A stretch of DNA of 64,000 nucleotides from Whitmania pigra (lineage: Eukaryota; Annelida; Clitellata; Hirudinida; Haemopidae): positions 41,001 through 105,000 of the forward strand of contig JAJTWR010000392.1 in the NCBI GenBank assembly GCA_021613335.1, given 5' to 3'. The translations under genes and the position numbers were made by a program. Below the pieces are notes generated by a model. It had not been told where the DNA came from, made no database searches, and was given only the letters and a program-made list of their open reading frames with translations. Each line of letters opens with the position of its first letter. Position 1 is the stretch's first letter. Positions 34,475 to 47,516 of the stretch are shown here, piece by piece.

Positions 34475-37400
34475 CGACGACGACGACTATGATGATGATG
34501 GTGATGATGGTGAGGCTGATGGTGGTGGTGGTGATGGTGATGGTGATGGTGAGATATCATTGCAATTATTATGTTTAGTATTAAATTTCAAAAATATTTA
34601 AAGTTGGAATAAAAGTTTGAGTAGTTTTTTCTAAAAATTATAATAATAGTTAATTTGTAATGCATCAAAGATGCCTAAATCATGACAATTTTTAATTTTT
34701 AAATTTAATTTTTTAAATTTTGCAATTCATAATTTCTCCATCAACCACATCAAAGCATCCAGGTGTTCAGCAAATGAGTTTAAATGTTTGAACGGAAAGT
34801 GCATTCTTAAGGGGTGGCTCTGCGATGGTGATAATGATTGCGGTGACATGTCCGACGAGATTCCTGATAACTGCAGTAAGCTTGTTTGGTTTGATGAATG
34901 GTTCATTGATTCTGATTATAATTTTATGTTTACGTTAGACTGATATTACTATTATTCATAATAATGATTTGTTATTATTAATTAATTAATTAGTTTTGAG
35001 ATGATATTGATTTTTCAACTTTTAATATTTTCATCATTATACCCTATAACAAATTTAAATTTTTTCAATAATGTCAGTGTTTAAATAAATGTTTAAATGC
35101 AGCTTTCATTTATTTAATTAATTCACTTACTAAAGGGTCTTAATAACTAACACAAACTTGTACATATTACCTACAAAAATAAAAACATCATATATACAAT
35201 CTTCACACAAGCCACCTCAGGCATACAATCAATAATATCTTGTATCTTTAACCTTGTGAATGTATCGTAGATCATTATCACGACATCAGTATCAAATGAT
35301 AGAATCATAAATAACAGCTACATCATGTTGTATCACATTCTAAATTATAGTAGTAAATTATAATTAAAATAGGAAGAGGTCAATCACAAAATCAGACATT
35401 GCTATTGTTTATGTTTAATATTTACGAATGAAATAGTTAGTCTTAATGACATCGATTAATAATAACAACAATAAGTACAACTACCATAAGTTAATAATAA
35501 TTAACTATTACTCGTTAACAGGATTGCACATAAAGTGTGAAGAGAATGAATTCCAATGCGCATCGGGAAGATGCATTCTGCCGAATTTCGTCTGCAATGG
35601 TGACGACAACTGTCGCGACGGAAGTGATGAAGTCAACTGTAGTTATGGTGAGATGTTACTCCAGGATGCTGGAGTAAACTTCTGCCAATGCTTTATTTAA
35701 AGTGTAAACTGAGAGATTATGTATTTATTTACAGTGTAATTACTGAGAATTGGAATTTTGTTAATGTATTATGCAGCCCAAACAATTCTGAAAATCTGTC
35801 CAACTAAATATATTGGTCTGCCTCGACTAAATGCTTGTATAAAGCATTAACTTAATTTATTAAAACGACATATTTGTATTTGCATTCATCTATTCTTTTG
35901 AGTACCGTAAGTGTCTGAATAGTGAAGGCACCCTTTTGATCAATCCGCCTTTTGAATAGAGCTTCATCTCAAAATTTAATTTCCATTATTCAAATAAATT
36001 CTTCCACGACGACAAACAGCTCGCTCCACCACTCCGATTCCGCTCTCCTGTTCCGAGACCGAATTCAAGTGTCGTTCAGGTCAGCAATGCATTCTGCAGT
36101 CGTACAGATGCGACAACGACAGAGACTGTTTTGATGGAAGTGACGAGGAGAATTGCACGTCTGCTCGAAACTGCAGCTTCTTCCAGACGTCCTGCGATGC
36201 TGGAAACCGGTGCATTTACGACTGGAAGATTTGCGATGGAATCACGGATTGTGCAGACGGACAGGATGAGAAGAATTGTCCTTTGAGTGAGTTTGTCCAA
36301 CTCGCTTTCAGATAGTTTGTACGGAATCCTAAAAATCTATATAACAGAAAAGGTTTTTTAATTAATTGTTATTGATTTTTATCATTTTTGCTCATTCTTT
36401 TTATGGTTATCAATAAAATATGTTCTAATAAATTAATCTAATGATGCCTCAGGATAAATATTTATGAGTAGATCATGCTCAAATGATTACAACGTAAAGA
36501 TGTAAATATCTATTATTATCATCAGATTTGTTACTACATTAATAATAACTAATATCATATATTATCATATTTATTATTTAATTTATTACTATGTTAACAT
36601 TGAATAAATATCCATTATTATCGTATTCACTATCACATCAGTACTGGTTTTTACTAACTTTTACGACACATTGACATTCAGCCACCGTCATTCCATCACC
36701 ACCCAGTCTGTGCTCAGCAGCAGAATTCCAATGTCTATCTCGAGCGAGACCTCAGTGCATTCCGAAAGAGAAAGTTTGCGACGGGGTTTCAAACTGCCAA
36801 GACGGGTCGGACGAGTTGACGTGTGAGTGTCATCGTGGTTGCTTTGTTTGCTTTTTTGACAATGTCATTCCATTGTTACTGTTGTTGTTGCTGTAGTAGT
36901 TTATGCTGTTGTTGTTGTTGTTGTTGTTGTGTTGTTGTTGTTGTAATTAAATTATTTTGTCGAGTTACATGTTTTTAAATGTTTTTCAATTTATTTTTGT
37001 CTTAACTTTCTTGAATGACACATTGCAGTAAATAATTAGGTGATTTATCAACTTTTTATAACTATTAGGGGTACCGGAAAGTGCTGTCCCAATTTTTGTC
37101 AGAAATAATAATTGAAAGAAATATTACTGAAAATTTTTTATTGCTCAACAAACTAGTCACCAACATTAGATATAACCTTTGTCCATTTACTTTGGAGCTT
37201 TTTATTCCCCCTCTCAAAAACATTAACATCTTTGGAAGAAATAAAGAAATCACAATTTTGATGGTTTTAAGTTTATCCATGTACTTAATTGATTGTAGAA
37301 TTGTAGGAAATGCTTTATATTAGTCACAAGTAAAAAACTAATTTGGTTACTGTAGAGTTTAATTTACTGTCATTCACAGGTTCTGAATGTTCACCAGAGA

Positions 37401-40400
37401 GATATCGATGCCACAACGGAGATTGTATCTCTCAAAATCTGCTCTGCAACAATGTTGATGATTGTGGAGACAACAGTGATGAGTTGTCATGTCACAGTAA
37501 TTAGTTGATATTATTTTATATTCCTAACCAGGAATTTCAAATAATAATAGTAGTAGTAATTAATTTTATAATAAGGATTAGTAATATTTGTAATCTAATT
37601 AATTAGTAATAGTATTATCAGTAAGTGGTAATAATTTGTAAGGTGCCACAACATCAGAGGCCTTTCTATTCACCTGGCCATCACTTTCCAGATTACTCAC
37701 CTCTCCCCACCTGTCCACCATCGTCGGTCAGGTGTGACGATGGCACCTGCATCAATGAAGCATGGTTGTGTGATGGAGAGAAAGACTGTAAAGATGGTGC
37801 TGATGAGATGGATTGCCCAGGTGATTTTAATATAGACCTTAGCAACAACAGAAATAACAATAATAATAATATGCTCAAACTGGGTTGTCACACAAGCAAG
37901 AGCTTTATTACTTTGCGATGTCGAATATCTTATACTCGTTTGAATGCCACGTTCAGGTCGAAAAACATGTAATTAAATTGAGCATTAATTGTAAGTACTA
38001 AATCACGAGCAATTCCTTAAAAGCAATTAATATTCGTACTTTTTTGACAAAAAATATGGTAAATTTTGCAATTATGCGCCTTTTCCAAAATAGAAGTGTC
38101 CGAGACCAAATCTAATGTATTAATATTATATAATTAATATGTGATTTATTATTATTGTGATGTATATATTAAGCTTGGTTATAATGAATTATTTAAATTG
38201 CAAATTCAGATATAATTATAGTTATTATATTATTATAATGATTAGATATCTTCATCGACATCATAATCATCATCACCATTTATTTGTCAGATGTAACTGT
38301 CAGCTGTGACAACAGTTCCTTCCGTTGCTTGTTTTCTGGTTCTTGCATCAACGAATCATTTGTCTGCGATGGTCGCGAGGACTGTCTCGATGGATCTGAT
38401 GAACTGCACTGTGAGTCATTCAATCAATCAACTGTTGACTGGTTGACCAATTGATTGGTTAATTGATTCATATCTCTTTACAATAACTCTACATTTATTG
38501 ATCTAATACTTTTTATGCATGCCAATCAAATATTTATCTGTTTTTTTTTAAACATCTTCTCTTACTGTCCATAAATAATTTTTTTCAATATACATGTAAA
38601 TAATTTTATAACATATCTGTTCTAATATCAACAACTTATTGGTTACAAATTTGTCCTAAATGACCCTTGAAATCACAGGTCAGGTCAAACCTCCGCCTGA
38701 GTGCACCTCGTCGGAGTTCAAGTGTATTCTCGGAGGCTGCGTCCGAAGTTCACTCATCTGCGACGGGAGATGGGATTGCATTGATGCTTCGGACGAAGCC
38801 AACTGCAGCATCCGAACACTGAGTTGGTTGATCTTGTTGACCCTGTTCCGAGCCACTTGCAGCATTGTTTTAACCTGGTGAACAGCCCACCACCATCCAT
38901 AAAACCTTCAAATGAACGTACATAAATACATATATTATAATTATAAACTAAATATCTGTAAATATCACAACACAACATTTTTAGAAATAAAGTTTAGTTG
39001 TTGGTGAAGTGCTATCATATTTTGAGTATTGATGATGGTACTGGTCATTGTAATGATTTAACAAAATATTTGTTTATTGTGATTCGAATTTATAAATAAT
39101 GATAATAACTTATTTTGATAATTTTGAATTACGTTATATTAATTAGCAAATTTTAAAATACCTGTGGATGTTAATTTGTGATTGAGATGGCCTACTTTTG
39201 TGTATTTTGCATTTGCATTTTGTTTATATTTTATAAAAACTCTAGTATTTTGTCAACAAGCTTGAAACGCATAATACCTTGTTAAGGAATTTTTTCACAG
39301 TATTTGAATTCACTTGCTTTTAATTTTCAACCGAGGAATCAGTCAGTTTAACGAGTCAATCATTACCAGATGTAGTTCCTGTGGTAAGCCTAGTCAATGT
39401 GTCCTACAACAAGGTCGTCTTTCAAATCACAAAACTAAATGGCACAATTGCTGGGGCTTCTGACATCCAAGTGAAAACAACTATTGGGTTTGTTTTATAA
39501 TTATTAAATAAAATTAGTATTTTTTTTACTATTGTTATTATTATTATATTAATAACATTTTCATCTCATTTTTGTTCATTTAGTAAATGGTAGAGCAATA
39601 TTTAATAGAAAATAACTAAGTGTTTTAAATTGAATAATTTTCAATAACAAACCAAATTAATTTTTGATTTAAGACATTTCAATTTTTAAACAATTTAAAA
39701 CCATCTTACAGCCTATTAGAAATTTAAAACTTCACATTAATGAAACAAGACATTAATTGAGAACCTTACACTTACCACAGCACAACAGATCTGTCCTACT
39801 ACCACGTCAACAACTCCGTAAGAATCAGCCAATCGCAGCTGCCCGTGAACTTAACGATCAACAAGCTCCGCCCCAACACTGGTTACATCCTCACGGTCTC
39901 CATCTCCCTGGCGACAACTTCATCCGTGCCTGTGCCACTGGCCTTTGTCACCCCTGCCAGAGGTAGTTAAGTTCATCGGAAGGCCAAAATATATGTATTC
40001 GTTTAAGTGTTATCTTATATATGATATGTTACACATTACAGGGATAACCATGTAATCTGAATCTGCGTTTTTAGGAAAAGTATTTATATAGTGCCTTTCT
40101 CAAAGATTGTTAGCTAAATGACATAGAAAACCCAACACTTAGGCATCAACTGTTTGTACCTAATTCTATCCCTAACCCCAATTCTAAACCTACCCCTACT
40201 CCACAGCACTGGAGATATCTTTATAACTTTATATATAACCTTATATAACTGAAAACGAGGTGGCATTTGAATTGGCTTTTGCCCATAACTTTTCCCACCT
40301 TCCCTCTCAAGAGGAAGCAGCAATTATTTGTTAGTTCCACGTTGTTAACTAAAAATAATAACCAAAAGTAACTAAATGTGAATCGTTATGTAGACTCATT

Positions 40401-42267
40401 GTGCATGCAAAGCGATGATTTTCATTCTGCATAGTATTTTATTTGGCAATGAATTAATTATGTATTAACCGATTATTTAACGAGAATATTAATTGGCACA
40501 CAGCTATTGTCAAGCCCAGCCCACCACAGAACCTGAGTATGAGCAACTCCTACAACAACAACAGTTATTCGCTCGTCCTAAGCTGGTCACATGCTAGGCC
40601 CGAAGACATCCTATCTTATAAGGTGAGTGTGTGGGTTAGCTCGTATGTTTGTCCTTGTATTTGTATTTAGGCAATATCTTGAGTGCCTCGTGTATCCATG
40701 CCAGATGTGAAGGCGCTGCAACTTCCTGTTATTATGAACTATGATACATAATGTTAATAGACGGTTAAGAACCAATTATGTTCTATTTTGGTTGGGCGAA
40801 GTTCGGCAAGGAACATTTACAAAATTAACATTATAACCAGGGGCAGATCTAAAATATTTGAAGGTGGGGGAATATACTTGAACCACTGGTGGATTTAGAG
40901 GGGAGGGTCAGAGTTACTAAATTATTTGTCTAAAGTGGTAAATTAGTGAAAAAAATTTAAAATTGAAGTAGTTTTAATTTAATTTTTACTGGGTTTTCAA
41001 ATTGACCCTTTCCAGCTCCCTAATCTGCCACCGATTATGATTGTGAACCTGAAGCTTTACTTGAATAACTCGCATAATTTATTTTTAAAATGATATAATT
41101 TATTCAATTATCATATTAATTTTATATTATTCACATAGATTGTGTACAAGGACAAGGACCATGGGAATTACCGAGTAATCTTGGAGTCCTTCTCGAAACA
41201 CACTTTTGATGAAAATGAACTCATTGTTGGACACACTTATGAATTTCAGGTTATTGTCAAGTAACTCATACTATTTCTATTAGTTATGTGCTATTTCTCT
41301 TAACTGAACTTGCAAACTGGTTCCCTTTTTTTTTGCAATTTTTTTGTGAATAATATGACAACCTGACCAGTAATGATGTAAAAGAGCTTTAGGAAGTTGA
41401 TCGTCAAATTGGCTCTGAATCTTAGTTTTAGCTATAATTATTACTCAATGATTATCTCAACAAGAATTTCCAAATAAAAATTTCATTGAGTCCAAAGCTT
41501 GTGATGAGCTTACATCACTGTGTTTAATCTAATAACATGTGTACAAACCTTAATAATTTATTACAGCAACTAACTATCCCAATAAATTTTATTAACAAAT
41601 TACCAATTAACATAAACGCCATTTATCGCTGACTAAAGATCTTCGCTCGGTCAAGAACATTGTGGAGTGAAGGATCAGACATCAAGGAAATCCTGTTTGG
41701 CAGCAGGTGCATCGACGTCCAGACGACAAGTTCTTCCTTGGATCTGACCTCCTTCATATTCCAGATGGAGGATTCACTCCCACCCTATTCTACAAGTGCT
41801 TATCTCAGCTGGAATGTTTCTGCCGGACTTCAGGTCACCTCGTACGTCATAACAGTGACGTGTCTGAATGGCAGAGACGATGGTGATGATGAGGTGTCTT
41901 ACGACGAGGATGCCAGCCCAACATTCAAAGTGTTCAAGTCTCAAGCTGCTCTGAGAGAGGAATGCAGGAAAGGACTAAGATGTCTTGCCATTGGTTTGTT
42001 TAATTGGAACTCGTGCAATTAATAAATTTAGATTGTTTGTGTATTTATTTATTTATTTAATTATTACACATTTTTGTATGATCTCTGTGTTCATTATCGT
42101 CATCATCACCATCATCATCATCATCATCATTATTCCAGTTTCTGGTCTGAGCCCTGGATCGAAGTATTTGCTGGAACTGACTGCAGAAACCAAGGACATG
42201 GCGATTCACCCAATGTGCTATGACAGAGATCTGATTGTTGTTACTCCAGGTAACATTGTTTGTTGTT

Positions 42268-42301
<34 letters not shown>

Positions 42302-45097
42302 GCAGCATCATCATTATCATCATCATCATAGAAGCAGTCATTTATGCCAAGTAACATTGTTATTAACCTGTTATTAAAGTTTGTCTCTATTCAATACAAT
42401 GTTGTTGATAATTTATAATATATCAATAAATATATTTTATTGCATTAATTCCAGTTTTAGTATGATCATACATAAGATAATGTGCAACACGGAGTATTAA
42501 TAGTACCATTAATGTAAATACATTAAATTATGATTACATTTCCATGTTTATTAATTACCTGATTACTCAATTTTTACCTGAATATTTAATTAATCCCATG
42601 ATTGCTCAATCAATTACTCAATTAATTACATGGTTACTCAATTAATTACCTGATTATTGAATTAACTAAGGAAACAGACTCAGTGCTCCAGCAATTGAAG
42701 TCAATCAACATCGGGATGCAATGTTCCACTTGCAACTCACTCAGGGAAAGGGTTCGGACAAGTTGCTGCCGAATACAGAAGCCGTTAGTGGATGAATTAA
42801 CAACAACATCATCAATGACAATGCTGTTGATTTATTAAACTATGTCGTGGTGATGCAAAGTCACTGTATTATTCACATTACTTTATTGTTAACTAAAGTA
42901 ATTAATCAAGTTGTTATTTATTGAAATTTTGTTCATTCATTATGTTAATAAATTATGCTAATCACTTTACTCACTGAGTTACTTTTGACTTATGAAATGA
43001 CCTCAGAAAATAAAAGTCATCTACCAAACCGAGCAGAAGATTCACTCGAAGGTTTTCGTTTTCCGAATCAACTCCGACGACCGCTACAGCTTTGCACTTG
43101 GTCAACTGCCCTCTTGTGCCCACTACTGCTTCTACGCCCTCTTCACCTGGCCAATGAGAAGCCACTTGTCAGAGCCAATGTGTTTCATGATCAAAGAAAG
43201 TGAGATTCGATTTAGGATGACATATTGGTGTTACTAATTGATGCATTTATGTGACATATTGGTGTTACTAATTGATGCATTGATGTGACATATTGGTGTT
43301 ACTAATTGATGCATTGATGTGACATATTGGTGTTACTAATTGATGCATTGATGTGAGTTGGGATTCGATGAGCGGTGTTGAGTGACCGAGAATAAGTCTG
43401 GTATTTTTGTTTAGAAGTTGTTTTGTTTTTAAATTATTCTTAAGCTTACTTGTAATTAAACCATTGACATGTTTTATTCTAGTGAAAGTTAAATTATCTA
43501 TTGATATGATGGTTTCCAAGCATGCTTAGTACACTTATTGTTGATGCTGGAATTGTCGTCCCACCAGCTAACGATTCCTTGGAGGCGCCAAAGAACGTCA
43601 CAATCCTTGAATGGTCGTTCGACAAGAACGAGACTTCGGTGTCTGCCACAGTGGCTTGGAGTCCTCCGTGTTATCCCCAACCGATGGTAAGCTGTCCGAT
43701 TCAGTTTGGTGATGCTGGTGATAATGGTGGTTGTAGTGGTTGTGGTAATGATGTGGATCTACAACTGTTATAATAATATTGTTGCCTATGTTTTATTAAT
43801 TACCTGGTCTAGAACTATTGTAATAATATCGTTTGCTTCATCTTAAGGAATACCTGATCTATGTTCAACTCGTCGATCATGATGACATCAGCTTTGCAAA
43901 CACCTTCTTCAAGAGCGACCCTGAAGGATTGTCATTGATCACTTTCACCGTTAGGAATCTCCTGAGAGGAAACCACTATAAAATTGGTGTCAAGAAGGAC
44001 ATTCAAAATGGAAGACTGTCAAGCCTCATTGACTTCATTGCTGGTTGGTTAACCACATGATGATGATAAATGATTAATTAAGGGTGACTGTTGATCAGAT
44101 CTTCAAGTGGTTTAAAAAATTTTAGTCATTCTTAGAATTCTATCACTCTAGAATTGCTTTATCATGTGCTGTGCAAATGATTCAAAGCTTCTGAGATATC
44201 CATATTGCAATGTTAATCACACCCCTCATCATAAAGTTGAGAATTCTATCGTTTTTACAGTCACTCCATTTTTGAGCAGAATTCTCTTAGAAAAGTTTAA
44301 TAAGCAACAACAGTCGAAATTTCTTCAAATTTGCATGCATATTAGTTTGGAGACAAAGCAAACAACAACAACAGATGCCAAAGACAGTAAAACTACATGT
44401 GTGCTGCACCTAAATACTTTATCCTGAGCCTGACAAAGAGCATGTAAAACACAAACACATATACAGAGATGGCATTTATTATTATTTTTTTCAATTTGAA
44501 CATATTAGAAATTTTAGTAATTATATTAAGTAATTCTCAGAACCTTATCCAAGCCCTTCAAACCTGACATATGAATTGCATCAAAAAGATAAGGCATTGG
44601 TAATCTCATGGCTAAAACCAGAAGGGGATCTGCCAATAAATTTTGTGAGGAATTTTATATTTCTGTTTATAATTGTGATTATACCTATTTTTGCTGTTAG
44701 TGTTGTCACTAGTGTTATCTGCTAAAACAGCAAATTAATTCCTAAACGATGTAAATAATCAGCATCATTGCTACATTGTTTCCCATAAGCAAACTTTGAT
44801 AACTGTTCTGACACAACATTCAAATTTATTCAGGAATATGAAGTATTCCATTCAATCTCCTATATGATGAGTCGTGACCAATCATCTTTCACCTTGCTCA
44901 AGAGGACCAATCAGTCTTTCATCATGTTCTTCAATACTCTTCAGCTGAACACTGACCACTCATTTAAGGTACTTTTGATGCATACCTGGAAATGAGAAAT
45001 AAGTGAAGGAAGGTTTCTGGTGTACAGTTCTCATCTATAAAGTAGAAATAAAATAATAATAAAAATAATAACAATAATAATAATAACAATAACAATG

Positions 45098-45190
<93 letters not shown>

Positions 45191-45651
45191 TTAATAATAG
45201 TATTAATGATAAGGATGATGATGATGATGAGGAGGATGATGATAGTGATACTAATAATAAGGCTTCGTATGCGTAGCATCAGAGGCTTTTGAAGTGATTT
45301 TAGCAGAGTCTTCTGACAGACATTACAAACAACTACTACAACTACTGCTTTGCAACAACTTAATAATGTTATGATATGCAAATATATTCATGCACTTTGA
45401 TAAATATTATTGCTATTGCCATAAAAATTATAAACTTACTTTTGCCAAGGTTCGACTGAGGTATGACTCTGGAACAATGAGTGACTTCTCCAATATCATC
45501 AATGTTCACCTGCCTGGTACCAATTTTTAGTTAATTGATTATTTATAATGTAACCAGTTATTTAGTTTTGGCTATTTCCTTCCTATTAATTTTTTAACTA
45601 GTTAAGTTTTGTTGCTATTAGTTTAATTTGATTGATTATATAATATATAAA

Positions 45652-45698
<47 letters not shown>

Positions 45699-46302
45699 TA
45701 ACAACGACGACAACAATAATATTAATATTATTATTTACATCATTAATAATAATAATAATGATGAAGATGGTGATTGATGATTACCTAATCCATTATCATC
45801 AATGATCCCAGGATCTCCATCAGAAACTGTTGAATCAAAAGATGGTGAATGGAAGATCTTGGTCTTCATAGTGGTGTCAGCAGCAGGTGTGTGCATCATC
45901 AGCCTTCTGGTGGTCTACGTCTATAGATTCAGAAAGCTGAGGCGCTCATTCGACAATTACGTCACAACAAGGTTCAACTCCGAGTCGAGTCAAGCCATTT
46001 TCTCCCAGCTCGGTGGGCTTTTAAAAATTCTCATTCAAATGCTCGAGAAAAAATATGTTAATTGCAAAAGAATTGGTTATGATGTTTTACAAATAAACAT
46101 ATTATTATTATTATTATTAAATTAATAAAATTTTGTCAAATTTAAGAAGGTAATTATGTGGATGCTATCTTTCAGTATTCCCAGGTTTTAAATAGTTTTA
46201 CCTAATAAAGATTAATCCTAATTTTAATGTTTAGGGAGCGATGAAGATGATCAGCCACTCATTAACAGATTCTCCGATGATGACCTACTCATTGAAGCCT
46301 GA
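26151..46302 (+). CDS. SORL1: sortilin-related receptor (SorLA), complete 43-exon gene
   Basis: I traced 43 coding exons totalling 6615 nt, 2204 residues (human about 2214). Domain order is that of SorLA: signal peptide, propeptide with furin site, VPS10P, YWTD propeller, EGF, LDLa cluster, six FN3 domains, one membrane helix and a short acidic sorting tail. The family moves cargo between Golgi, endosomes and plasma membrane through retromer, GGA and AP adaptors. Start: [18 protein letters not shown] is a good signal peptide; the N-terminal segment ends in RFKR (residues 63-66), fitting furin cleavage before VPS10P. All joins keep phase; one intron is GC-AG (after 28460). Introns hold microsatellites and MITEs. 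A polyadenylation-like AATAAA lies near 46444. Exon lists are given with each domain entry. Confidence 0.96.
27719..27829. repeat. (ATT)n-rich microsatellite in SORL1 intron 4
   Basis: TTA/ATT triplets interrupted by the periodic phrase TTACTGTTATTATTATTA, which occurs three times, and by TTAATTA steps. A shorter clean (ATT)n tract lies at about 28229-28272 in intron 5. Confidence 0.9.
31584..34005 (+). other. SORL1: SORL1 exons 15-19: YWTD beta-propeller and EGF-like
   Basis: Exons 31584-31756, 31963-32189, 32500-32764, 33236-33374 and 33826-34005 (residues about 721-1048). LDLR-type blade motifs are present in variant form: CLYFADN, LFWVDSG, FMFITDW, IFFVDAG and LLWADP, each followed by the usual I.R/L pattern, with RPNGVSVD in blade 5. 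Exon 19 is a cysteine-rich EGF-like module (SSCFSSPC...CKCPEEF...[14 protein letters not shown]). This part in the LDLR family controls pH-dependent ligand release. Confidence 0.93.
34438..34555. repeat. (GAT)n microsatellite in SORL1 intron 20
   Basis: Runs of GAT, GAC and GGT triplets begin directly after the donor site of the first LDLa exon, in the order GATGAT, GACGAC, GATGGT, GGTGAT. No coding meaning. Similar CAT/ATC tracts occur at 42100-42133 and 42269-42332 in introns 33 and 34. Confidence 0.93.
36902..36944. repeat. (TTG)n microsatellite in SORL1 intron 24
   Basis: TGTTGTTG repeats with one interruption; a similar TTG tract lies at 34074-34108 in intron 19. Confidence 0.9.
40839..41037. 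mobile_element. hAT-like MITE remnants in SORL1 intron 31
   Basis: CAGGGGCAGATCTAAAATA at 40839 and CACTGGTGGATTTAGAGGGG at 40883 are both like the 'CAG.GGCGGAT.TAG..GG' ends of hAT-type MITEs. The inverse of the right side near 41037 reads TCGGTGGCAGATTAGGGAG, matching the 40883 end. One short element of about 155 bp, and part of another, therefore seem to be present. The borders are approximate. Confidence 0.5.
43218..43353. repeat. 34-bp tandem repeat, four copies, in SORL1 intron 36
   Basis: Four consecutive units start TGACATATTGGTGTTACTAA and end GATGCATTGATG, at 43218, 43252, 43286 and 43320. The first differs from the others by two adjacent bases (TTATG against TGATG). It begins 18 nt after the exon 36 donor. 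Confidence 0.97.
45048..45246. repeat. (TAA/AAT)n compound microsatellite in SORL1 intron 40
   Basis: AATAATAA and AATGATAATG steps pass into a long clean TAA tract and then GATGATGA. A second AATAATAA tract with CAACAACGACG steps lies at 45655-45765 in intron 41. Confidence 0.95.
45812..46302 (+). other. SORL1: SORL1 exons 42-43: membrane helix and sorting tail
   Basis: Exons 45812-46012 and 46235-46302 (residues about 2116-2204). The helix is [20 protein letters not shown] followed by YRFRKLRR. The tail keeps SQAIFSQLG, an acidic cluster (SDEDDQPLI) and the ending [15 protein letters not shown] is a canonical DxxLL signal for the VHS domain of GGA adaptors; the vertebrate tail has an atypical DVPM at this place. 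The vertebrate retromer motif FANSHY is not recognisable; FDNYVTTRF stands at the equivalent site. Confidence 0.93.
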
Positions 46303-47516
46303 TTCTCACGAATTCTGATGAAATCTCACTGTTGTTGTTCTCATCTATTCTTTAACATTCATTTTTTCAGCTTTTTCTAATTTACAACTTTTTACAATGT
46401 TACTCTGAGGTTGGGAAGTTAATTTCAAACTGCTTAGTTCAAAATAAAAATTAGAATTAATGAATAATACTCATATAAAGATTGCGGTGGTCTTACAACG
46501 TTGACAAAAAATTTAATCAACCAGAGTGTCATCACCTGAAAAGACGTTTGCATCACTTTAGAGGTATTTTATCTAGAAATGCATTATTCTGAATAATCCA
46601 TTAAATGAATTACTACTAGTAGATAAAATCACTCCTCATAAACTGTGTGTTTTAATAGGAGCAAATTTATTACCTATTACTAGTTTTCTCGCATGCTAAT
46701 TGTTCTTACTCATAATTTAAAAAGAACGGAAAGTTCATAAAACTTTGTTTTTTGATATAAAACATTCATACTCCACGTCTCAGCTTTATGTTTGCGTTGA
46801 AATCCGCGATTCATTCCATATTGTTTCGGCCACTAAAGGTGTATGGTGGTCAACTTGAGTTTTATTGGATTTAACAGTCTGTCAGGTGAGAAAAGTATGC
46901 CTTGGACATATATGTTGCGGGCAATGCTATGGCAACGGTTCCTTCGTCTAGCCCGATGTCGCCTCTTTTATTTCTCCTCGTAATAATGGCATTAGTTGGT
47001 CTTAAACTTTTTTGTTTGTTAAATCATTCAGCAATAATTTTGCAGTTACCCTAGTCCGGACCAATTCTCAATTGCTTCATAGTTACAGGCTTTAATGCTA
47101 CAGTAAATTTTATTTACAAAAATAAAATATTAAAACATCAACGTTTTTAATAAATTTAATTAAACCCGTTGATAATAAAATAAGTTGTTATAGAAGGCTA
47201 GGAAAATTTCGAAGAGAAACCGTAAACGCATCTGTGTTAATTGGTTCACATGTGCATGTGAGTCGCAATTATGGGTCGGTGTGTTTTCGTTCGTCTGCAT
47301 GTGGGATCTATTTGATCTCTTAGAAGAGATGAATAGAGATGAATACGCTTTTCTTTAAACAATGTCAGATGAGCGATTGTAAATGAAGTCCATTGATTTT
47401 AGTTCGGAATATAGTCTTTCGAAAGTTTGGTAATTTTGAGAGATTGACTTTGATGGCTTTGATGCTCTTTAAAAACAGAGTTTTAGTTGCTGAGTTGTAT
47501 CATTTTGGTTTCAGAA
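46303..47516. other. SORL1 3' region and upstream region of the glycosyltransferase
   Basis: Contains the SORL1 3' UTR with AATAAA near 46444. No coding exon is supported. A TTTCAG ends three bases before the next gene's ATG at 47517, so a 5' untranslated exon may lie in this stretch. Confidence 0.45.

Larger units (their letters stand above)
34317..38822 (+). other. SORL1: SORL1 exons 20-28: ten LDLa repeats
   Basis: Exons 34317-34430, 34756-34875, 35522-35647, 36020-36286 (two repeats), 36682-36822, 37380-37496, 37692-37820, 38291-38410 and 38679-38822 (residues about 1049-1474). Each repeat has six cysteines and the calcium-binding DCxDxSDE motif (for example [44 protein letters not shown]). 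All exons start and end in phase 1, so repeats can be gained or lost without a frameshift. I count ten; vertebrate SorLA has eleven. After exon 28 the unspliced frame continues into a hydrophobic stretch and a stop (see findings). Confidence 0.94.
39370..45516 (+). other. SORL1: SORL1 exons 29-41: six fibronectin type III domains
   Basis: Exons 39370-39487, 39781-39962, 40504-40622, 41139-41249, 41639-41993, 42139-42249, 42671-42783, 43007-43199, 43568-43686, 43848-44043, 44541-44644, 44834-44968, 45450-45516 (residues about 1475-2115). Domain starts are marked by proline-rich leads and a strand-B Trp ([10 protein letters not shown]...[15 protein letters not shown]...[18 protein letters not shown]...LVISWLK) and ends by the tyrosine-corner type ([39 protein letters not shown]). 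Six domains match vertebrate SorLA. Sequence is weakly conserved here, so single junctions are less certain than in the LDLa part. Confidence 0.85.

Noticed and set aside
37065..37323. Possible mariner-like element in SORL1 intron 24
   Set aside because: GGGGTACCGGAAAGTGCTGTCCC looks like a terminus, but I found no matching right end and the open frame has no transposase motif.
42041..42377. His-rich and Met-rich frames in SORL1 introns
   Set aside because: They are produced by CAT/ATC microsatellites around exon 34.
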